From positions 248,379 through 312,378 of the forward strand of contig NZ_BMOU01000004.1 of NCBI RefSeq assembly GCF_014647235.1: DNA of 64,000 nt. The letters run 5' to 3'. Below, one piece after another: positions 56,611 through 64,000 of this stretch. Source of the stretch: Haloarcula pellucida. GTDB taxonomy: Archaea > Halobacteriota > Halobacteria > Halobacteriales > Haloarculaceae. Both the position numbers and the translations under genes were made by a program. The notes below the pieces were generated by a model. It was not told where the DNA came from. It saw only the letters and a program-made list of their open reading frames with translations, and searched no databases. The first letter of the stretch is position 1. The number at the start of each line of letters is the position of its first letter.

Positions 56611-58146
56611 TCAGCGCTGCCAGAACGACCGCGTGAACACGACCAGTACCGTGATGATTTCGAGTCGCCCGGCCCACATCAGGAGAATCATCACTACTTT
56701 CGTCGTATCGGGCAACATCAGGTACGACCCGAACGGCCCCAGTCGGCCGAAGGCCGGTCCGATGTTGCCGATGGCAGCCAGACTCGCACCGACTGCCTCC
56801 ATCGGCGTGAGCGGGATGCCGACGCGAGTGGCGTCCAGCGCGATGAACACCGCCGCAAAGCCGAACACCAGCAGATAGAGGAGCGTGAACCCGACGACGC
56901 CCCGAATCGCCTCCTCGTCGACGACGACGTCGCCGAGTCTGACCGGCCGGACCGCGTCGGGGTGGCTCGCGTGGAACAGTTCCCGACGGAGCGTCTTCAG
57001 GACGATGAGCCAACGGACCACCTTGATGCCCCCGCCCGTGGACCCGGCGGACCCGCCGACGAACATCACCAGTAGCAAGACGAGTTGGCTGTGGGCCTCC
57101 CACTGAGCGAAGTCGCTGGTAGCGTACCCGGTCGAGTTCATCAGCGACCCGACCTGAAACGCCGCCTGCCGCAGGGCGTTGGCGAACGCGCCCTCCGTGG
57201 TGCCACCGTTTGCGAGCGCCGGGGCCGCACCGGAGAACAGGAGGCCGAAGAGGACGGCGGTGAAGACGGCCGTCGCACCGGCGTACGCGCGGAACTCGGT
57301 GTCCTCGAAGACGGTGCGTACCTCGCCGTCGAACAGGTACCAGAACAGCGCGAAGTTGGTGCCGGCGACGACCATGAACGGGATGATGACCCACTGCACC
57401 GCCGCCGAGAACGCGGCGATGCTCGCCGGCTTCGTCGAGAAGCCACCGGTGGGGAGCGTCGAGAACGCGTGCGCGACCGAGTTGTACAGGTCCATGTTCG
57501 GCGCGTAGCCGGCCAGATGGAGGCCGTAGAGGAGGACTGCCAGCAGGACGGTGAACGCGAAGTACGCCTGCCAGAGGATTCGGGCCGTTTCGCTGATGCG
57601 TGGCGTGAGTTTCTCCAGCGTCGGCCCGGGTGCCTCCTCGCTGATGAGTTGGGCGCCGTTGACCGCCAGTTCGGGAAGGATGGCGACCATCAGGACGATG
57701 ATACCCATCCCGCCCAGCCACTGGGTCACCTGCCGCCACATCATGATGGCGTGTGAGTGCCGGTCGGTCCCTATCTCGCCCATCACGGTCGCCCCCGTCG
57801 TCGAGAAGCCGGACATGGACTCGAACAGGGCGTTGACGGGGTCGGCGAGCGTCGAAGCGGTTCCCCACCCGGCCAGCACGTACGGCACCGCCCCGACGAC
57901 GGCGACGACGAACCACGTGAGTGCGACGAAGAGGAGGGCTTCGCGCTCGCGGAGTTCCGTTCCGGGGTCCAGTTGCTCGACGGCCAGTCCGAGGAGGACG
58001 GTGCCGACGATGGAGACGCCGAAGACGCCGACGTCCTCGCCGTAGACGAGCGCAACGACGAGGGGAACGAGCATCGCCACCGAGAGGAACTTCACGACAG
58101 TCCCGGTGAGCGCGACGCTCTTGCGCCAGTCGACGACGGTGTTCAT
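56611..58146 (-). CDS. trkH: TrkH-family potassium channel subunit 2
   Basis: A 511-residue homologue of the upstream trkH. Filter segments are SGFSTTGATV, TLPTGGFST, MNSTGYATSD and GNIGPAFGRL. Compared with copy 1, the third loop has Asn-Ser in place of Thr-Thr before TGYA and the fourth has Ala for Gly after GP, which may shift ion selectivity or gating. No second trkA lies beside it. It is preceded by, and overlaps by four bases (ATGA), a 35-codon leaderless reading frame at 58143-58250. Confidence 0.94.
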   Translation of the reverse strand: MNTVVDWRKSVALTGTVVKFLSVAMLVPLVVALVYGEDVGVFGVSIVGTVLLGLAVEQLDPGTELREREALLFVALTWFVVAVVGAVPYVLAGWGTASTLADPVNALFESMSGFSTTGATVMGEIGTDRHSHAIMMWRQVTQWLGGMGIIVLMVAILPELAVNGAQLISEEAPGPTLEKLTPRISETARILWQAYFAFTVLLAVLLYGLHLAGYAPNMDLYNSVAHAFSTLPTGGFSTKPASIAAFSAAVQWVIIPFMVVAGTNFALFWYLFDGEVRTVFEDTEFRAYAGATAVFTAVLFGLLFSGAAPALANGGTTEGAFANALRQAAFQVGSLMNSTGYATSDFAQWEAHSQLVLLLVMFVGGSAGSTGGGIKVVRWLIVLKTLRRELFHASHPDAVRPVRLGDVVVDEEAIRGVVGFTLLYLLVFGFAAVFIALDATRVGIPLTPMEAVGASLAAIGNIGPAFGRLGPFGSYLMLPDTTKVVMILLMWAGRLEIITVLVVFTRSFWQR

Positions 58147-58250
58147 GCTGTCGTCTTTCGGGCAGCGATACGTCTTCTCACCGCGTCACTCGGGGCCGCC
58201 GATTCCACCGGGTAGCCCGCGAGGACGTCGGCGTAGCGGTGTCCGGGCAT
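58143..58250 (-). CDS. 35-residue leader-type small protein upstream of trkH2
   Basis: A short frame starting at ATG 58250 (MPGHRYADVLAGYPVESAAP) and ending in RRRIAARKTTA, with the stop overlapping the trkH2 ATG as ATGA. A TATTAAAA box (58281-58288) on the opposite reading gives TTTTAATA about 34 bases upstream, so transcription would begin only a few bases before this ATG. No other start lies between the promoter and trkH2, so ribosomes would have to reach trkH2 through this frame. It may be a coupling leader or a real small protein; both are inferred. Confidence 0.55.
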   Translation of the reverse strand: MPGHRYADVLAGYPVESAAPSDAVRRRIAARKTTA

Positions 58251-58280
58251 CCTTGCTACCGTTGGCTGGCGGGGCGACGG

Positions 58281-58288
58281 TATTAAAA
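58281..58288 (-). promoter_or_regulatory. Promoter of the small protein-trkH2 operon
   Basis: TTTTAATA on the minus strand. It is the only TATA-like box between phoU2 and trkH2, centred about 34 bases before the small-protein ATG and about 138 before trkH2. Confidence 0.55.
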
Positions 58289-58417
58289 CCGTCAGACTCG
58301 AGTGCCCGATGGGATCGGTGTCTCGACTCCCGGTGTGTCGTCGTCGGAACCGGTCATACGGGCACCTAGTTCGTTACCGGACCGAGCGCACGCGCCGTGC
58401 GGTCGACTTGGAAGATA

Positions 58418-58442
58418 GCTACAGCAGTCCGTATCAGTCGTC
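58418..58442 (-). repeat. Stop-codon-spanning element, copy 2
   Basis: The minus strand reads GACGACTGATACGG then ACTGCTGTAGC, and includes the TGA stop of phoU2. It matches 18394-18418 in 20 of 25 positions. The shared CTGATACGGAC also appears at about 10149-10159 just before the first phoU start. Confidence 0.35.
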
Positions 58443-59447
58443 CATCCCCTCACGAACCGTCTGCTGGATGGCGACCCCGGCGATGTTCATCCCGTACTCG
58501 GCTGTTCGTCGGATGCTGTCCAGCAGGAGGCCGACGACGTACGCTTCGGCCGGGTCGTCGTGGCTGTACAACTCGCGGTCCAGTTCCGTGAGGCCGTCGG
58601 CCAGTCGGTCCCGCTCGGCGAGGGCCGAGTGGGCGGCGTCGATACCGGCGTCGGCGAGGATGACGTCGGCGGCGTCGTCCACCACCTGCCGGGAACTGGC
58701 CGCGAGCGTCGAGAGGCGGTCGGCGAACGCCGCGGGGACGGCGGCCTCGGGGTCGATGACGAACTTCGCCATCTTCACCGCGTGGTCGGCGACGCGTTCG
58801 AACTGCCGACTGGCGTAGTAGTACTCGAACAGTTCGTCCCGGCCGTGGTCGAGTTTCTCCACTTCGTGGAGGTCGGTCAGCGCCCGGCGGAAGTGCCGGG
58901 TCACCATGGCGAACAGTTTGTCCGCCTCGCCGTCCCGGTCGACGACGCGCCGAGCGAGGCTCTCGTCGGCGTCGATAACGGAGTCGACGGCGTCCCGGTG
59001 CATCGAGAGCATCACCAATCGGAGACGCAGGGCCGACTTCCGGACGTCGACGTTCTGGGCGTCGATGAGGTTCGTCAGGCGGATGCGGGTGTCGCCGGCC
59101 TCCAGCAGTTCGAAGCCGGACAGTTCCGCGACGGTCTCTTCGACGAGGGCGCGCCGGGCTTTCCCGTGGCCGGAGGTGTCCAGCAGCGTCACCGAATCGA
59201 AGCCGACGGCGTGCAGTGCGCGGATGCGCTGCCGGAGGGCGTTCTCCGAGTCGGTCGCCACGTCGACAGTGGTCGAACGCTCCGTGGCCGAGCGGTCCCT
59301 GCTCGCCTCGACCAGCAGCGAGCCGTCGCCGTTCGGATGTAGCGTGAGTACCGACCCGGACTCTATCCCGTGTTCGTTCGCCCACGTCTTCGGCAGCGAA
59401 ACGGTGTAGGTCGTCCCCCCCGAGAGCTGGACCTTTCGCGTCTCCAT
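58434..59447 (-). CDS. AbrB-PhoU regulator, second copy
   Basis: A 337-residue paralogue of the protein at 10163-11161. The N-terminal AbrB domain starts METRKVQLSGGTTYTVSLPK, almost the same as copy 1. Two PhoU-like repeats follow (SALRLRLVMLSMHRDAVDSV and ELFEYYYASRQFERVADHAV carry the family ExxxD-type helices). ATG at 59447 is preferred over one six codons upstream because it matches copy 1 exactly. It has a TATAAAA box at 59479-59485 with a short leader. It lies next to trkH2 rather than pst genes, so its target may differ from copy 1. Confidence 0.9.
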   Translation of the reverse strand: METRKVQLSGGTTYTVSLPKTWANEHGIESGSVLTLHPNGDGSLLVEASRDRSATERSTTVDVATDSENALRQRIRALHAVGFDSVTLLDTSGHGKARRALVEETVAELSGFELLEAGDTRIRLTNLIDAQNVDVRKSALRLRLVMLSMHRDAVDSVIDADESLARRVVDRDGEADKLFAMVTRHFRRALTDLHEVEKLDHGRDELFEYYYASRQFERVADHAVKMAKFVIDPEAAVPAAFADRLSTLAASSRQVVDDAADVILADAGIDAAHSALAERDRLADGLTELDRELYSHDDPAEAYVVGLLLDSIRRTAEYGMNIAGVAIQQTVREGMDD

Positions 59448-59478
59448 GGGAGTCACTCCCCACACATCCCGTGTTAGG

Positions 59479-59526
59479 TTTTATATGAGTGGTACGTTCC
59501 GGTGTTGATCGGCATATATCGGTACG
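59479..59526. promoter_or_regulatory. phoU2 promoter with motif shared with the ppk1 operon
   Basis: The minus-strand TATAAAA (59479-59485) is preceded by GGAACGTACC (59491-59500 on the opposite strand as GGTACGTTCC) and then by CGGCATATATCGGTACG (59510-59526). The 17-base part matches 14394-14410 at 15 positions, and the ten-base part differs from GGTACGTACC (14405-14414) at one position. The divergent PhoU-like gene starts 113 bases away, so the site could act on both. Confidence 0.55.
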
Positions 59527-59639
59527 GCCCCGAACAGTGACGGGTTCGGGTAAACTCTCGTCCGGGAAGCCGGACTGCTATATAGCCGTCCAGACAGTCT
59601 GTGGGATACCCCTATTGGCCGCCTCTCGAATCGCCGAGT

Positions 59640-60548
59640 ATGTCCCGCCAACCGTGGCAGCGACCGCTGGCCGCGACCCAGCAAGGACGCGACGCGACGC
59701 GCGTGCAAGTCGTCGAAGCGATAGACCGAACCGCGCCGGAGACGAAGGCCGATCTCGCGGCGACGGTGGGAATCTCCGAACAGTATCTCTCCGAGATTCT
59801 ACAGGAACTGAAGAGCGAAGGCGTCGTCCAGAAGGGGTACGTCGTCGACGACGCCGCGGTGTACGCCGACGCGACGGGCATCTCCCGTCTCCACGGCGAC
59901 ACCGACGCCAAGCGAGAGAACGGTGAGACGCCGCCCAACGACCGCGGGCCGGCGGTCCTCGACCTACTCGAACGCCTCGAAGACGTCACGACCACGCAGT
60001 ACGAAGCCGCCCGCGCGGCCTTCGAAGGCGAGGAGCCGGAGCGCTCGGCCGACACCCTGGAATCGCTGACCAACGAGCGGTACTTCGCCGTCATCGCGGA
60101 ACTGAAGTCGTACACCCTGACGACGGACTGGCCGGGAAACCGAGTGGCTGCGGACCTCGCAACCATCGCCACCAACCTCGAGATCGTCGGGGACCGCGCC
60201 TGCTTCGTCGCCGACGTGGTGGGCGACCGGTCGCCGCCCGCGACGGGCGTCGTCGGGGAGCGACTCGCGGACATCTTCGAGGCGGGGGACCGAATCAACG
60301 ACCACCTCTCGGCCATCCTCTTCGACTGTGACCTCACGGCCCACGAGGACCTGCGAGTGGCCGAGGAGGCGGTCCACCGGGACTTAGACGAACTGTTCGA
60401 ACTCGTCACGGCCTACGACATGGAACTGTACGGCTACCTCGTGACGGTGACCCGAGCGCTGGAGCGGGCCATCTACTACTGGGTGGACGCCGCCGAACTG
60501 GCGGTGACGCTCCACTCCGGCGTCGAGCCCGACCACGTAATGATATAG
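59640..60548 (+). CDS. Helix-turn-helix plus PhoU-domain regulator
   Basis: A 302-residue protein. An N-terminal winged-helix or HTH domain (about 20-80, VVEAIDRTAPETKADLAATV, GISEQYLSEILQELKSEGVV) precedes a PhoU-like helical region (about 110-295, NRVAADLATIATNLEIVGDR, ADIFEAGDRINDHLSAILFD). This is a second way to join DNA binding to PhoU, different from the AbrB version next door. ATG at 59640 is preferred over 59601 because it follows the likely promoter. It is divergent from phoU2 across a 192-base region that holds the shared motif. Confidence 0.85.
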   Translation: MSRQPWQRPLAATQQGRDATRVQVVEAIDRTAPETKADLAATVGISEQYLSEILQELKSEGVVQKGYVVDDAAVYADATGISRLHGDTDAKRENGETPPNDRGPAVLDLLERLEDVTTTQYEAARAAFEGEEPERSADTLESLTNERYFAVIAELKSYTLTTDWPGNRVAADLATIATNLEIVGDRACFVADVVGDRSPPATGVVGERLADIFEAGDRINDHLSAILFDCDLTAHEDLRVAEEAVHRDLDELFELVTAYDMELYGYLVTVTRALERAIYYWVDAAELAVTLHSGVEPDHVMI

Positions 60549-60576
60549 CGCCGCGGCCTCAGGGCTCTATCTCGCC

Positions 60577-60744
60577 GTGTTCGAACGCTTCGACCAACTG
60601 ATCGGGGAACGTATCCGGCGAGAACACCGGAGCGAGAGCGGGAGGTGGTCCAGCGAGACGGACGGCCACGAGATTCACTACGAACACGAGTGCCCGTCGT
60701 GCGGTGCCGTCAGAGAGCACACGCTCACGCTGAACGAGGAGTGA
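60577..60744 (+). CDS. 55-residue small protein with CPSCG motif
   Basis: A small acidic protein starting at GTG 60577 (MFERFDQLIGERIRREHRSE) and ending TLTLNEE. It has a single CPSCG (Cys39, Cys42) preceded by histidines in HEIHYEH, so a mixed Cys/His zinc site or a dimeric zinc ribbon is possible. The composition and third-position GC fit a real gene. It lies 28 bases after the HTH-PhoU gene on the same strand and is probably co-transcribed. No function is known. Confidence 0.65.
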   Translation: MFERFDQLIGERIRREHRSESGRWSSETDGHEIHYEHECPSCGAVREHTLTLNEE

Positions 60745-60784
60745 CTGTTCGGCGTTCTCGCGGACGTGGTGAAAGGCCGCGCCG

Positions 60785-61444
60785 TCAGTCCGCCGCTTCG
60801 ACTGACTCGGGCGCGTAGGTGTCGAGAAACCGGTCGAGGTCACGGAACGCTGGCAGTCGGTCGGCGAGCGTCTCGTGGTCCCACTCCCACCACTCTGTCG
60901 CCTCGACGCGCCGAGCCACGTCCTCGGGGAACCGCCTGCGGATGGGTTCGGCTGGCACGCCCGCGACGACGGTGTAGGCGGGCACGTCGTGAGCGACGAC
61001 CGCGCCGGCAGCGACGACGGCCCCGTTGCCGACGGTGACGCCGGGCAGGACGATAGCGCCGTGGCCTATCCACACGTCGTGACCGACCGCCACTTCTTGG
61101 CCGGCCCGCCACTCGAAGATAGAGTCGTCGTCCTCGCCCATGTCGTACATCCCGGCGCGGTAGGTGAAGTGATGGGCCGTCGGGCGGTCGATGGGGTGGT
61201 TGGTCGGGCCGAGACGGGCGCTGGCGGCGACGTTGCCGAACTTCCCGACCGTCGCGTAGTCCAGTTGCACCCGCTCCATCAAGTAGGTGTAGTCGCCGAT
61301 GGCCGAGGCGTGCATGCGCGTGCCCCGCCTCACTTCGGTCCACTCGCCGAGTTCGCTCTCGGAGATGGTGACGGGGTCGTGCAGCGTGGGTTCGGGGCCC
61401 AACTCGCGGATGCGGTCGGGACCGTGGTCTTCGACGTAGACCAT
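60785..61444 (-). CDS. Phosphonate-associated hexapeptide-repeat acetyltransferase
   Basis: A 219-residue left-handed beta-helix transferase of the xenobiotic acetyltransferase type, most like the group linked to phosphonate metabolism (TIGR03308). Diagnostic are [40 protein letters not shown] with the likely catalytic His, and [20 protein letters not shown]. The C-terminal helix contains [13 protein letters not shown]. It follows phnE by one base, so it is the last gene of the phn operon. It may acetylate an aminoalkylphosphonate; that substrate is inferred from context. Confidence 0.88.
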   Translation of the reverse strand: MVYVEDHGPDRIRELGPEPTLHDPVTISESELGEWTEVRRGTRMHASAIGDYTYLMERVQLDYATVGKFGNVAASARLGPTNHPIDRPTAHHFTYRAGMYDMGEDDDSIFEWRAGQEVAVGHDVWIGHGAIVLPGVTVGNGAVVAAGAVVAHDVPAYTVVAGVPAEPIRRRFPEDVARRVEATEWWEWDHETLADRLPAFRDLDRFLDTYAPESVEAAD

Positions 61445-61445
61445 C

Positions 61446-62441
61446 CTACCGCCGCCCCGCGGTGGATTCGAGTATCTTCTTCGGCGCGTTCAGGAACGCC
61501 TCCAGCACGCCGCTCTGTTCGACTGCCTCGTCGTCGCGGAGGTACGACCGAATCCGCTGGCTCAGCAGTTCGACGGACCCGGCGAGCAGGAGGATGAGGA
61601 TGATGCAGGCCATCATCTCCGTGTAGTTGAACGTCTTGCGCTGGATGTCCAGTTCCAGACCGAGGCCGCCAGCCCCGATGAGGCCGAGGCTGATGGCGAC
61701 CCGGACGTTGTGTTCTAAGTCGAACGCTATCCACGCGATGAACTGGCGGAACACCTGACTCAGCATTCCGAAGGAGATGACCTGCGGCTTGTTCGCGCCG
61801 GTCGAGCGGATACCCTCGATGGGGCCGTCGGCTATCTCTTCGAGTTCGTCGGTGAACAGGCGACCGAGGTAGCCGGTGGTGTCTATCATAATGGCCAGCG
61901 TCGCCGTGAACGGACTGACGCCGCCCAGCGGGATGAGGATGAGTACCCACACCAGCGCCGGGATGGCGCGGATGAAGCTCATCGTCGCGCGAAAGAGGAA
62001 GTTGAAGGGGTAGGGAACGACCCGCTCGCTCGCCATCACGCCGAAGAAGAGCGCGCCCGGCAACCCGAGGACGGACCCGGCGAAGGCGATGGAGACGGTG
62101 ACGAGCGAGGCCCGAAAGAGGTTCTCGGCGACGATGAACTGCCAGTACTGCCCGACGTCGACGAACGGAATCCCGTAGTACGTGGTCGGCGGGAAGTACT
62201 CGGTCAGGGCTTCGAGGAACTGGGGAATCTGCGTGACCAGTTCGACTATCGAGAAGCCGACCATGTAGAGGCTGAGGAAGAAGAACAGCACGCCGAAGAC
62301 GAGGCCGACGAGCGTGTAGAGTCGCCGGAGCGTCGTCCGGCGTTTCATCTCCCGGAGCTTCTGCTCCGTCGGGGACTCGCCCAGCGAGGCGAAACCCAGA
62401 TACTCCCTGAGGCCGCCGCCGTCAGCGGACTTCGAACTCAC
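61446..62441 (-). CDS. phnE: Phosphonate ABC transporter permease PhnE
   Basis: A 331-residue permease with about six membrane segments. After a soluble N-terminus come [40 protein letters not shown] and the EAA-like loop around [20 protein letters not shown], then [20 protein letters not shown], all typical of PhnE. It overlaps phnC by four bases (ATGA). The substrate could be phosphonate or phosphite. Confidence 0.93.
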   Translation of the reverse strand: MSSKSADGGGLREYLGFASLGESPTEQKLREMKRRTTLRRLYTLVGLVFGVLFFFLSLYMVGFSIVELVTQIPQFLEALTEYFPPTTYYGIPFVDVGQYWQFIVAENLFRASLVTVSIAFAGSVLGLPGALFFGVMASERVVPYPFNFLFRATMSFIRAIPALVWVLILIPLGGVSPFTATLAIMIDTTGYLGRLFTDELEEIADGPIEGIRSTGANKPQVISFGMLSQVFRQFIAWIAFDLEHNVRVAISLGLIGAGGLGLELDIQRKTFNYTEMMACIILILLLAGSVELLSQRIRSYLRDDEAVEQSGVLEAFLNAPKKILESTAGRR

Positions 62442-63232
62442 GCTTCGACCCTCTGACCGGGGGTATCGTTCTCGTCGCTCTTCTCCGCGCCGTCGCGCTG
62501 TTCGGCCAGGCCGACCGTCTCGACGCTGCCGTAGAGGTCGTCGATGAGCGCCGGGGTCAACTCGTCCGGTTCGACGTCGAACAGGAGGTGGCCGTCCCGC
62601 AGGCCAATGAACCGCTCGCCGAAGTGGGCCGCGATGTTGACCTGGTGGAGGCTCACCAGCGCCGTCACCTCGTGGACGCCGGCGGCTTTCTTCAAGTAGC
62701 CCATCACCGTCTCGGCGCTAGCCGGGTCGAGGCTGGCGACTGGTTCGTCGGCCAGCAGGAGCGAGGGGTCCTGAACGAGCGCGCGGGCGATGCCGACGCG
62801 CTGTTGCTGCCCCCCGCTCATCTGGGAGACGCGCTGGTGGGCCTCGTCCAGTAGCCCGACCGTCTGGAGGGCGTCGAGCGCCCGTTCCTTGTCCTCGCGG
62901 TGTTGCCACTGGAAGAGGCTCTCCAGTAGGCCGGTCCGCTCCAGCGAGCCGTTGAGCGCGTTCAGGTACGCCGAGACGCCCTCGACGAGGTTGTGCTGCT
63001 GGAATATCATTCCCACTTCGGGCTGTGATCCGACGAGGGGGTCCCCGTCGAGGTAGACGCCGCCGCTGGTCGGTTCGGTCAGGCCGTTGATGCAGCGAAG
63101 CATCGTCGACTTCCCGGCCCCGGACTCGCCCAGTAGGACGACGAACTCGTCCTCTATCTCGAAGGAGACGTCCTCGACGGCGGTCACGTCGCCGTACTCC
63201 TTGGTGAGGTTCTCGACTGTGAGTGTGCTCAT
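62438..63232 (-). CDS. phnC: Phosphonate ABC transporter ATP-binding protein PhnC
   Basis: A 264-residue ABC ATPase. Walker A is GESGAGKST (35-43), the signature MSGGQQQR is at 138-145 and Walker B is LLLADEP (158-164). The D-loop region VASLDPASAETVMGYLKKAA and the start LTVENLTKEYGDVTAVEDVS fit PhnC. It lies 21 bases after phnD and is coupled to phnE. Confidence 0.94.
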   Translation of the reverse strand: MSTLTVENLTKEYGDVTAVEDVSFEIEDEFVVLLGESGAGKSTMLRCINGLTEPTSGGVYLDGDPLVGSQPEVGMIFQQHNLVEGVSAYLNALNGSLERTGLLESLFQWQHREDKERALDALQTVGLLDEAHQRVSQMSGGQQQRVGIARALVQDPSLLLADEPVASLDPASAETVMGYLKKAAGVHEVTALVSLHQVNIAAHFGERFIGLRDGHLLFDVEPDELTPALIDDLYGSVETVGLAEQRDGAEKSDENDTPGQRVEA

Positions 63233-63253
63233 GGGACTGAAATCTTCGCGTGG

Positions 63254-64000
63254 TTACTCGCCCAGTTCGATGCCGAGGGCGTCGAGGCGCTTGATGACGG
63301 GTTGGTACTCCTTCATCGAGGTCTGAGCCAGCGTCGTGAAGGGCAGTTCCTCCTCGTCGTAGTCCTCGGGGTAGTACTGCTGGATGAGTCCCTTATCGGA
63401 GTTGCGCAGCACGGTCCCGATCTCGTCTTTCTTGTCGGATTTCCACGTTTTCCGGGCGTAGACCGGCTGTTTCGGGATGGGGAAGGACCACCAGAAGGGG
63501 CGGAACTTCGGCGACTCGGAGCCGATGGTGTCGAGGAACGAGCTCTTCTGGTCGACGCGGTCGGGAACTTCCGTTCCGCTCGGGATGTGCGCGATGCCGT
63601 TGCCGCCCCAAGTGGTCGCGGCGTCGGCCTCGCCGTTGCCGAGTTTCTCCAGCGCGACCTCGTGGTTCGACCAGCTACCCTCGAAGTCGACCGGGTCGCC
63701 GTCGGGGGCCTCGCCGACGTCCAGTCCGGCCTGCTTGAGCGCGTAGACGGCGAAGATGGACCCGCTCGTCGAGAGGCGGTCGGCGAAGGCCATCGTCTCG
63801 CCCTCGACGTCGGTTCGCTGCTGGATGTTCGAGTCGGGGTTGGTCAGCATCACCGAGAAGTAGAACGCGGACCCGCCCGTGACGGCCGTGCCGTAGACGT
63901 CCATGAGGTCCGGGTTCGAGATGAGCGTGATGTCGTCCATCCCGATTTCGGCCTGCTCGCTCTTCAGCGCCGGGCGAATCGCGGAGTAGTCCTGCGGGAC
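63254..64000 (-). CDS. phnD: Phosphonate ABC transporter substrate-binding protein PhnD, 5' part cut by window edge
   Basis: The C-terminal 248 residues of a periplasmic-type binding protein; the frame is open to base 64000, so the start and signal peptide lie outside. Typical blocks are DYSAIRPALKSEQAEIG at the edge, NPDLMDVYGTAVTGGSAFYF, LSTSGSIFAVYALKQAGLDV and NGEADAATTWGGNGIAHI, where the binding pocket sits. It heads the phnD-phnC-phnE-acetyltransferase operon. Confidence 0.92.
   Translation of the reverse strand, partial: VPQDYSAIRPALKSEQAEIGMDDITLISNPDLMDVYGTAVTGGSAFYFSVMLTNPDSNIQQRTDVEGETMAFADRLSTSGSIFAVYALKQAGLDVGEAPDGDPVDFEGSWSNHEVALEKLGNGEADAATTWGGNGIAHIPSGTEVPDRVDQKSSFLDTIGSESPKFRPFWWSFPIPKQPVYARKTWKSDKKDEIGTVLRNSDKGLIQQYYPEDYDEEELPFTTLAQTSMKEYQPVIKRLDALGIELGE

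Overview
This window comes from a halophilic archaeon of class Halobacteria. The DNA is GC-rich and the predicted proteins are strongly acidic. Many starts are leaderless, with a TATA-like box about 26-29 bases upstream of ATG or GTG. Gene families typical of the class are present: a HalX response regulator, a PGF-CTERM surface protein, AbrB-PhoU proteins, a DUF7344 protein and Tat lipoproteins. The ribosomal protein set is archaeal (S4e, S8e, L19e, L32e, RNase P component 1). I cannot assign a genus from the sequence alone.

Layout. 1-2.6 kb: glycine cleavage genes gcvT, gcvH and the 5' part of gcvPA. 2.7-5.2 kb: a DUF2071 protein, a NYN-domain protein and a TatD-like hydrolase. 5.2-14.3 kb: a phosphate block with pstSCAB on the minus strand, a divergent AbrB-PhoU gene, and a polyphosphate kinase plus metallophosphatase operon. 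14.7-23.6 kb: mixed housekeeping genes, namely S8e, DUF2240, pyrF, a J-domain membrane protein, phosphoglycolate phosphatase, a GTPBP-like GTPase, mch, an MTH1187-family protein and a HalX regulator. 23.7-24.1 kb: tRNA-Gly(GCC) with two tandem 144-bp repeats that each carry a copy of the tRNA 3' end. 24.4-38.7 kb: an unbroken ribosomal superoperon from a SPOUT methyltransferase and L3 to L15 and secY.

38.9-44.5 kb: a three-gene, translationally coupled AddAB-like locus. One gene is a full UvrD-type helicase with a C-terminal PD-(D/E)XK nuclease. The other two look like the halves of a degenerate helicase partner. 44.5-50.4 kb: cell-surface genes (SppA protease, DUF4350 protein, PKD-repeat PGF-CTERM protein, Tat-exported polysaccharide deacetylase). 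50.4-60.7 kb: a transport and regulation cluster with an APC permease-UspA fusion, UspA, TrkA, two TrkH subunits, a DUF7344 protein, two PhoU-type regulators and two very small proteins. 60.8-64 kb: a phosphonate ABC transporter (phnD partial, phnC, phnE) followed by a hexapeptide acetyltransferase of the phosphonate-associated type.

Phosphorus handling recurs across the window: Pst uptake, polyphosphate synthesis, PhoU regulators and phosphonate uptake. A near-identical 17-base motif lies just upstream of the TATA boxes of the polyphosphate operon and of the second phoU gene, so some of these genes may share a regulator. The points most worth following are the split AddAB-like locus, the tRNA-Gly repeat array, this shared promoter motif, and the short leaderless genes next to trkH and phoU.
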